Shown: positions 14,266 to 18,447 of the stretch, piece by piece | Numbering within the stretch: the first letter of the stretch is position 1 | Layout of the letters: every line of letters begins with the position of its first letter | Assembly: GCA_020025715.1 (NCBI GenBank) | Contig: JAHHRQ010000033.1 | Span: 1-18,447 of the forward strand | Direction: 5' to 3' | Source: Oscillospiraceae bacterium | GTDB taxonomy: Bacteria > Bacillota > Clostridia > Oscillospirales > Oscillospiraceae | DNA length: 18,447 nt | Notes under the pieces: generated by a model | The model's input: only the letters and a program-made list of their open reading frames with translations | Database searches by the model: none | What the model was told of the DNA's origin: nothing | Position numbers and translations under genes: made by a program

Positions 14266-15219
14266 TTGAGAGAGAAAAAAATTCCCCTTATTCTGGACGG
14301 GGATCCGGGCCATGACGATGCAATAGCTTGGATGCTGGCAAAGGCCAGCCCCGAATTTGAAATAAAGGCGGTTACCTCGGTTTCCGGCAACCAGACCATA
14401 GAAAAGACCACATACAATGCCCTTCGCATATGCACTCTTTTAGGCATAGATGCCCCTGTTGCAATGGGCTTGCCCCACGGCCTGCTGTCCGAACCCTTTG
14501 ATGCCCCTTCCGTTCACGGTCAGAGCGGGCTTGACGGCCCCAAGCTCCCCGAGCCTGCAATGGAGCTTTCACCCCTCCGTGCCCCGGAGCTTATGGCAAA
14601 GGTGCTGCGGGAGAGCGAGGATAAGGTGACCATAGTTTCCACCGGCGCCCAGACCAATGTGGCGGCGCTGCTTTTAGCCCATCCTGAGCTTAAAGAAAAG
14701 ATAGAACGCATATCCATTATGGGCGGCGGCCTTACCCACGGAAACTGGACTCCGGCGGCTGAATTTAACATCCTTGTTGACCCTGAGGCGGCGGATATAG
14801 TCTTTAAATCCGGCGTGGAGCTTTATATGGCAGGCCTTGACGTTACGGAAAAGGCGCTGTTGTTCCCTGAGGATTTTGAGAATATACGGAAAGCCGGAAA
14901 TCAGGTGGCGGGAGTTGTTGCCGACTGGCTTGACTTCTTCTATCAGTTCCACCGCAGTCTGGGCTATCCGGGAGCACCCCTCCATGACCCGTGTGCCGTG
15001 GCGGTGCTGCTCCACCCTGAGATTTTCACAATAGAAGATTACTATGTGGAGATTGAAACGGCAGGAGAATACAGCAGGGGCGCCACAGTAGCCGATATGA
15101 GAGGCTTTGAGGGCCCTGTTCCAAATGCCCACTGTCTTATGGGTGTTGACAGGGAAGCTTTCGCAAAGCTGCTTACAGAGGCCGTGAAGGCCTATGAGGG
15201 AAGGAGAGTGGAGATATGA
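14266..15219 (+). CDS. Ribonucleoside hydrolase, inosine-uridine hydrolase family, RihA-like
   Basis: A 317-residue cytosolic enzyme of the IUNH family, which hydrolyses the N-glycosidic bond of ribonucleosides to base and ribose. The calcium and ribose site is clear: DGDPGHDDA (D11, D13, D17, D18), GNWTPAAEFN (E166, N168) and LHDPC (H240, D241). The DxDPGHDDA form and the HGQSGLDGPKLPEP block resemble Escherichia coli RihA as I recall it, which favours pyrimidine nucleosides; this is by resemblance only. The start is taken as TTG 14266, six bases after AGGAAG (14254-14259). Upstream frame lies inside the terminator hairpin and is not used. The weak start and the preceding terminator suggest modest expression. 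It overlaps the next hydrolase gene by four bases (ATGA). Confidence 0.94.
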   Translation: MREKKIPLILDGDPGHDDAIAWMLAKASPEFEIKAVTSVSGNQTIEKTTYNALRICTLLGIDAPVAMGLPHGLLSEPFDAPSVHGQSGLDGPKLPEPAMELSPLRAPELMAKVLRESEDKVTIVSTGAQTNVAALLLAHPELKEKIERISIMGGGLTHGNWTPAAEFNILVDPEAADIVFKSGVELYMAGLDVTEKALLFPEDFENIRKAGNQVAGVVADWLDFFYQFHRSLGYPGAPLHDPCAVAVLLHPEIFTIEDYYVEIETAGEYSRGATVADMRGFEGPVPNAHCLMGVDREAFAKLLTEAVKAYEGRRVEI

Positions 15220-16145
15220 ATAAAATTCCCGTATGGCTTGACACAGATATAGGAGTTGACGATTCAATCGCTTTCCTTGTGCTGAATAAACAGAAAAATC
15301 TGGACCTTAAGGGCATTTCCGCCGTGGCGGGCAATGTGGAGCTGGATTTTACCTACCCCAACGCCAGAAACATATGCTGCTTTGTGGGTGCGGATTACCC
15401 CGTATATAAGGGTGCGGACAAGCCCATGTTTGTTGAACCCCAAACCGCCCACACCATCCACGGTGAGGAGGGACTGGGCAGAGCAAAGCTCCCTGTCTCC
15501 GATGCGCCGGAAACTGACATTCCTGCATGGGATGCCATATATAATGCGGCGGTGGAGGCAAAGGGTGAGCTGAGACTTATTGCCGTAGGCCCCCTTACAA
15601 ATGTTGCAATTACAATTTCCAAATATCCCCAGATAAGAGGGCTTTTGAAGCAGATTCTTATTATGGGCGGTGCAGCCGTTGGGGGAAATGTGACACCGGC
15701 GGCAGAATATAACATCTACGCCGACCCTCAGGCAGCCCAGATTGTTTTTAAATCCGGCATACCTTTGGTTATGTGCGGTCTTGACGTTACAATGGAGGCA
15801 TATATGACTCCGGAGGAGGTCTATGAGCTTGGGGCAGTTGACAGCCCCGTGTGCCGCTTTTTCGGAGACAGCACCATTGATGTTTTAAACTTCTATGAGC
15901 GGGGAAGTCTCCCCGGCCTCTGCCTCCATGACGTGTGCCCTGTTTTGTACCTTACCCACCCGGAACTGTTTTCCGGAAAGGAAGCGGGGGTATATGTGGA
16001 AACCAGAGGAACAATCACAAGGGGTAAAACCATTACCGACCTTATGAGTGACAAGAAATTCCCCGAGAAAAACGCCTTCGTGGTGCTGGAAGTTGACAGA
16101 GACGGATTTTCAGCCATGGTAAGCGATATACTGAGAAGCTACTGA
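15216..16145 (+). CDS. Ribonucleoside hydrolase, second IUNH-family paralogue
   Basis: A 309-residue IUNH-family hydrolase. Site motifs are DTDIGVDDS (D9, D11, D15, D16), IHGEEGLG, MGGAAVGGNVTPAAEYN (E164, N166) and LHDVC (H238, D239). Compared with the preceding paralogue, the Pro of the first motif is Ile, the aromatic residue before Asn166 is Tyr rather than Phe, and HDP is HDV. The two are clearly diverged and probably split the substrate range, for example purine against pyrimidine nucleosides, but residues visible here do not settle which. The ATG overlaps the upstream stop as ATGA, with GGAAGGAGAG as ribosome site. It is the last gene of the nucleoside operon and is followed by a strong terminator. 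Ribose released would need a kinase encoded elsewhere. Confidence 0.94.
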   Translation: MNKIPVWLDTDIGVDDSIAFLVLNKQKNLDLKGISAVAGNVELDFTYPNARNICCFVGADYPVYKGADKPMFVEPQTAHTIHGEEGLGRAKLPVSDAPETDIPAWDAIYNAAVEAKGELRLIAVGPLTNVAITISKYPQIRGLLKQILIMGGAAVGGNVTPAAEYNIYADPQAAQIVFKSGIPLVMCGLDVTMEAYMTPEEVYELGAVDSPVCRFFGDSTIDVLNFYERGSLPGLCLHDVCPVLYLTHPELFSGKEAGVYVETRGTITRGKTITDLMSDKKFPEKNAFVVLEVDRDGFSAMVSDILRSY

Positions 16146-16149
16146 AAAA

Positions 16150-16176
16150 AGCCGGAGTTTTACTCCGGCTTTTTTT
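16150..16176. terminator. Bidirectional terminator between hydrolase and anti-sigma genes
   Basis: AGCCGGAGT (16150-16158) pairs perfectly with ACTCCGGCT (16162-16170), loop TTT, with an A-run before and a T-run to 16176. It ends the plus-strand nucleoside operon. On the minus strand it also holds the last codons and TAA stop of the anti-sigma gene, so one hairpin serves both convergent units. Confidence 0.88.
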
Positions 16177-17173
16177 CCTGCTTTTTATTTAATTTTCGCA
16201 CATAAATTCCGGTTAAAAGGAAGGTTATTGCGGCAGCTGCGGCAGTAATAAGAACTATAAGGAAAATGTTTGCGTTAATGCAGGTATCACAGTTCCAGTT
16301 TAGAAAATTGGCGTTTAAAATGCAAAGCTCCTGCTTGCCTTCGACTATAAAGCCGTATGCGTCGGTTATAAAGGCAAAGGTACAGCCGAAAATCAAAACG
16401 CCGATTGAGGCTTTGAACCAGCCGTTTAAAGGCAGGTATCTTGCCTCAAGGAAAATGAGCCACATGGGCAGGAGGAAAAGACTTGCAACTATAAGCCCCT
16501 CTCTCATACCCTCCATATTGCCGTCATGGAGGCAGACTTCAAAAATGGTGAGATAAAGCCAGATGTTGTCCCATAAAAGGCTGATGAGGGCCTTGTGGTT
16601 CTGGAGGGGGGAGGGCAGCTTTACGCCGTGAATGATTATGGGGAAAAACACAATGGACAGCCCGAAAACCGTAGGCACGGCCCAGTAGATGAAATTCCCG
16701 CCGCCCTGCATAAGGTCGGTGAAAAACATTATAAGTAGAATTGCCATGCTGCCGAAAAAGAGGCTTTTTGAAAGCCTGTTTCCCGATGACATGAGGGGAA
16801 GAACCGTGAGTGCGGCAACAAGAAGCATAGAGGCGGTAAGAACGCCTAAAACTCCCAAGTTTTCGCCTGTTGCTATAACAACTATCAAAGTTATAAGTAT
16901 GGGCAGCAGTAAAAGCCCGCCTATAATAAGCCCCGCTTTCCATGCGGCGCTTTTTTCTTTCAGTCTGTGGCGGGCAAGCACGCCTGAGCTTTCGGCAGAG
17001 ATTATATCTTCAACCTCGTGCTGCTTAAGCTTTTCGAAAAGTTCCCTGCACTTTTCACAGCCTTTAAGGTGTTCCTCTACAAAAGCGGCGCTGCTATCGC
17101 TGCAAACTCCGTCCTGATACAGGGGGAGCAGATCCTGCACCAGCTCGCAGTCTTTTATATTATTCATTTTCAT
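16160..17173 (-). CDS. Zinc-finger anti-sigma factor with about eight membrane spans
   Basis: A 337-residue membrane protein. The N-terminal 45 residues carry a zf-HC2 (ZAS) module with C9, H35, C39 and C42 in the pattern C-x25-H-x3-C-x2-C, the hallmark of anti-sigma factors that bind ECF sigma factors. A linker follows, then about eight hydrophobic segments from residue 80 to about 327, ending in a basic tail (RKLNKKQEKK). Most anti-sigma factors have one span, so the long membrane part may sense a membrane or transport signal; that is inference. It is encoded directly after the sigma gene and overlaps its end. The start is ATG 17173, or ATG 17167 two codons later, with AGGAAAGG upstream; the two cannot be separated. 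The visible role is to hold the sigma factor at the membrane until a signal releases it. Confidence 0.88.
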   Translation of the reverse strand: MKMNNIKDCELVQDLLPLYQDGVCSDSSAAFVEEHLKGCEKCRELFEKLKQHEVEDIISAESSGVLARHRLKEKSAAWKAGLIIGGLLLLPILITLIVVIATGENLGVLGVLTASMLLVAALTVLPLMSSGNRLSKSLFFGSMAILLIMFFTDLMQGGGNFIYWAVPTVFGLSIVFFPIIIHGVKLPSPLQNHKALISLLWDNIWLYLTIFEVCLHDGNMEGMREGLIVASLFLLPMWLIFLEARYLPLNGWFKASIGVLIFGCTFAFITDAYGFIVEGKQELCILNANFLNWNCDTCINANIFLIVLITAAAAAITFLLTGIYVRKLNKKQEKKPE

Positions 17174-17636
17174 CCATCCTTTCCTGAATTTTGAGCCTTG
17201 CCCGGTAATAAGTCACTCTGGCCCAGTTTTCCGTTTTCCCGAATATCTGCCCTATTTCTCTGAAACTCAGTTCACCGAACACCCGAAGCTGAAAAACCTC
17301 TTTGTAGGGTTCCGGCAGGTCGTGGAGAATGAGGTGGATTTTAAGAGCCTGAGCTTTGTCGTTAAGCTCCTGCACAAAATCACGGTCTGAGGGGACAGTA
17401 TCGGAGAGCTCGGCACATTCAGAATGTTTGCGAAATTCATCGGCGGCGAGATTTTTGGCGATTGCACAGAGCCATGTGAATTCTCCCGACTTGTTTTTAA
17501 ATTCTGCTTTGCTTGTCATGGCCTTATAGAAAGTGTTCTGTGTCAGCTCCTCCGCGGCGGCGCTGTCCTTAACAATGCCCATAAGATAAGAATAAACCTT
17601 CATATAATATGCTCTGTACAGCTTTTCAAAGTCCAA
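17160..17636 (-). CDS. ECF-type RNA polymerase sigma factor
   Basis: A 158-residue sigma-70-family protein with only regions 2 and 4, as in ECF sigma factors. Region 2 (about residues 6-75) contains DFEKLYRAYYMKVYSYL and EELTQNTFYKAM. Region 4 (about 103-152) contains LPEPYKEVFQLRVFGELSFR followed by a helix-turn-helix (EIGQIFGKTENWARVTYYRA). Start TTG 17636 is chosen because AAGGAGG (17651-17645) is eight bases upstream; the in-frame GTG at 17645 would overlap that ribosome site. The gene overlaps the anti-sigma gene by 14 bases, or 8 bases with the later ATG, and is preceded by an ECF-like promoter, which suggests positive autoregulation. Its regulon cannot be read from this window. No other convincing copy of the promoter motif was seen here. 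Confidence 0.93.
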   Translation of the reverse strand: MDFEKLYRAYYMKVYSYLMGIVKDSAAAEELTQNTFYKAMTSKAEFKNKSGEFTWLCAIAKNLAADEFRKHSECAELSDTVPSDRDFVQELNDKAQALKIHLILHDLPEPYKEVFQLRVFGELSFREIGQIFGKTENWARVTYYRARLKIQERMDENE

Positions 17637-17644
17637 AGCTCTCA

Positions 17645-17651
17645 CCTCCTT
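17645..17651 (-). promoter_or_regulatory. Ribosome site that places the sigma-factor start at TTG 17636
   Basis: On the minus strand AAGGAGG occupies 17651-17645. The GTG at 17645-17643 shares its first G with this site and so cannot be the start, whereas TTG 17636 is eight bases away. Confidence 0.75.
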
Positions 17652-17662
17652 TACATAGCTTA

Positions 17663-17688
17663 GACGGAGAAAACCGAATTTCGTTACA
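17663..17688 (-). promoter_or_regulatory. ECF-type promoter, probable autoregulation site
   Basis: On the minus strand TGTAAC (17688-17683) and CGTC (17666-17663) are separated by 16 bases. The AAC-containing -35 and CGTC -10 at this spacing match the general ECF promoter pattern (for example those of the SigX/SigW type in Bacillus). It lies 27 bases upstream of the sigma-factor start codon, leaving a short leader. Confidence 0.72.
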
Positions 17689-17710
17689 TGGAAAATAAAA
17701 ATTTTTTCAG

Positions 17711-17740
17711 AAAAATATCCCGGACTTAAAGCCCGGGATA
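17711..17740 (-). terminator. Terminator of the Nif11-like gene
   Basis: On the minus strand an 8-pair stem (17740-17733 with 17723-17716, sequence TATCCCGG and its complement) with a 9-base loop is followed by TTTTT at 17715-17711. It starts just after the stop at 17748. Confidence 0.82.
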
Positions 17741-17747
17741 ATTATAT

Positions 17748-18062
17748 TCATTTCTGCTTGTCTCGCTCAAATATATCCGGGTCATCCTCCCAGCCTCTGT
17801 CCAGAAGCCAGAGGGGCATGGCGTCCTCGTCACATTCGGGGGCGTTGAAGCGCTGCATTTTAACCCTTGTCTCGTATTTCCTCAGATCTGCCACATCAAA
17901 GCCCAGTCCCATTTCCTCGGCTATGGGAATAAGCACATCCTTTGCAACAGCATCCCGGATTTCAAGACAGCCGGGGTAGTTTGCTTCGGCCTCGTCTACT
18001 CTCTTTTTAAGCTCAGGGTCGGAATCTAAAAGACTGAAAAACTTTTCAACATTTTCTATCAT
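17748..18062 (-). CDS. Nif11-like small protein, not obviously a RiPP precursor
   Basis: A 104-residue protein from ATG 18062, eight bases after GGAG; an upstream in-frame ATG at 18080 precedes that site. The N-terminal 65 residues look like a Nif11 domain: ENVEKFFSLLDSDPELKKRV followed, after an acidic stretch, by IAEEMGLGFDVADLRKYE. Family knowledge: Nif11 domains occur as leader regions of ribosomal peptide natural products and also as stand-alone proteins of unknown role. Here the C-terminal 40 residues are acidic (DEDAMPLWLLDRGWEDDPDIF), with no double-glycine cleavage site, and the whole protein has only two Cys (C32, C77), so a stand-alone role is more likely. It is a single-gene unit with its own terminator. 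No modifying enzyme or peptide exporter is in view. The family call rests on recall of the pattern. Confidence 0.75.
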   Translation of the reverse strand: MIENVEKFFSLLDSDPELKKRVDEAEANYPGCLEIRDAVAKDVLIPIAEEMGLGFDVADLRKYETRVKMQRFNAPECDEDAMPLWLLDRGWEDDPDIFERDKQK

Positions 18063-18095
18063 AATATTCACTCCGAACATAATTAAGATACACTG

Positions 18096-18131
18096 ATAAT
18101 ACTAAAATAAGCCGCAATTTTCAAGTGTCAA
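18096..18131 (-). promoter_or_regulatory. Probable promoter of the Nif11-like gene
   Basis: On the minus strand a perfect -35 box TTGACA is at 18131-18126. The -10 is less clear: TATTTT (18109-18104) has a 16-base spacer, while the better TATTAT (18101-18096) is 24 bases away. Confidence 0.45.
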
Positions 18132-18158
18132 AAGCTGCTTTACACTTTTGCGGATATT

Positions 18159-18191
18159 AAAAAAACCGCCGGGGAAATGCCCGGCGGTTTT
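18159..18191 (-). terminator. Terminator of the coil-repeat gene at the right edge
   Basis: AAAACCGCCGGG (18162-18173) and CCCGGCGGTTTT (18180-18191) form a 12-pair stem with a 6-base loop. On the minus strand it runs straight into seven T. It lies nine bases after the stop of the gene at 18200. Confidence 0.92.
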
Positions 18192-18199
18192 GAGTTTCG

Positions 18200-18447
18200 T
18201 TACTTGCTGATCTCGGCGCTGCGGTATACAAAGCCTACGTTCATGCCCTCAATGGAGAGAGGAGCATAATCCTTTGCTGCATCCTTTGTAGCGTTCAGTC
18301 TGTCACGGAGAGAACCGACCTCGCCGCTGAGGCTGTTGAGAACGGGGCTGATGCCCTCACTGTCAAAGCGGGTGATACCGTCAGAGAGTGCGCCGGAACC
18401 CTCTTTCAGCTTGCCTACGCCTTCGGTGAGGGCGGGCATGTTGCTTC
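18200..18447 (-). CDS. C-terminal end of a coil-repeat surface or membrane protein (partial)
   Basis: The minus-strand frame enters from the right edge and stops with TAA at 18202-18200, giving about 82 visible residues. It has the spaced pattern LTEGVGKLKEGSGALSDGIT, then a predicted coil (LNSLSGEVGSLRDRLNATKD) and the ending MNVGFVYRSAEISK. Runs of L-x-x-G-x-x-x-L repeats like this occur in YhgE/Pip proteins and in MMPL/RND-type exporters of Firmicutes, often as extracytoplasmic coils. Which family this belongs to cannot be told from the fragment. An ATG at 18439 is internal, because the frame stays open to the window edge and no ribosome site precedes it. Confidence 0.75.
   Translation of the reverse strand, partial: SNMPALTEGVGKLKEGSGALSDGITRFDSEGISPVLNSLSGEVGSLRDRLNATKDAAKDYAPLSIEGMNVGFVYRSAEISK

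Noticed and set aside
17748..18062. Lanthipeptide or other RiPP cluster around the Nif11-like gene
   Set aside because: No modification enzyme, protease or exporter is adjacent, and the protein lacks a leader cleavage motif and a Cys/Ser/Thr-rich core.
1..18447. Mobile element, prophage, CRISPR or RNA gene
   Set aside because: No transposase, integrase, terminal repeats, attachment-site duplication, spaced repeat array, or tRNA/rRNA-like sequence was seen; gene order looks like ordinary chromosomal metabolic loci.

Overview
The window looks like chromosomal DNA from an anaerobic low-to-mid-GC Firmicute, most likely a gut Clostridia/Oscillospirales-type bacterium. The evidence is strong AGGAGG-type ribosome sites, TTG/GTG starts, Cys-anchored lipoproteins with Pro/Ala/Glu-rich linkers, a carbohydrate importer without its own ATPase, and a Nif11-like small protein. 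The genus is not determinable by eye. No rRNA, tRNA, insertion sequence, phage gene or CRISPR array was seen.

Layout. (1) 1-185, minus: 5' end of a small DUF6132-like membrane protein. (2) 529-6511, plus: a maltodextrin-type operon. A LacI-family regulator sits behind a good sigma-A promoter with tandem GGAAACGTTTCC operators just downstream of the predicted start site. It is followed by a family 1 solute-binding lipoprotein, two MalF/MalG-type permeases and the 4-alpha-glucanotransferase MalQ. (3) 6545-7163: a single lipoprotein of unknown function with its own promoter and terminator. (4) 7168-16176: a nucleoside salvage island. Adenosine deaminase and a nucleoside phosphorylase run on the minus strand. 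Divergently, a BMP-family nucleoside-binding lipoprotein, a double-NBD ATPase, two permeases and two nucleoside hydrolases run on the plus strand. (5) 16160-17688, minus: an ECF sigma factor and a zinc-finger, multi-membrane-span anti-sigma factor, preceded by an ECF-like promoter that suggests autoregulation. (6) 17711-18131, minus: a Nif11-like small protein with its own terminator and probable promoter. (7) 18159-18447, minus: C-terminal end of a coil-repeat surface or membrane protein, cut by the window edge.

How the genes fit together. The first operon would import malto-oligosaccharides and rearrange them in the cytoplasm, with the LacI protein repressing its own operon until inducer appears. 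The ATPase must come from elsewhere in the genome. The second island would bring nucleosides in through a CUT2-like/BMP importer. Adenosine would be deaminated to inosine and split by the phosphorylase, and other nucleosides would be hydrolysed to base plus ribose by the two hydrolases.

In both ABC operons the binding-protein gene is followed at once by a strong hairpin plus T-run, then by the membrane and ATPase genes. This suits making much more binding protein than membrane complex. Points most worth a second look are the adenosine deaminase with HAGD in place of HAGE, the phosphorylase lacking both classical base-recognition signatures, the operator-like palindrome inside the nucleoside promoter, the ECF autoregulatory promoter, and the Nif11-like protein without obvious RiPP partners.
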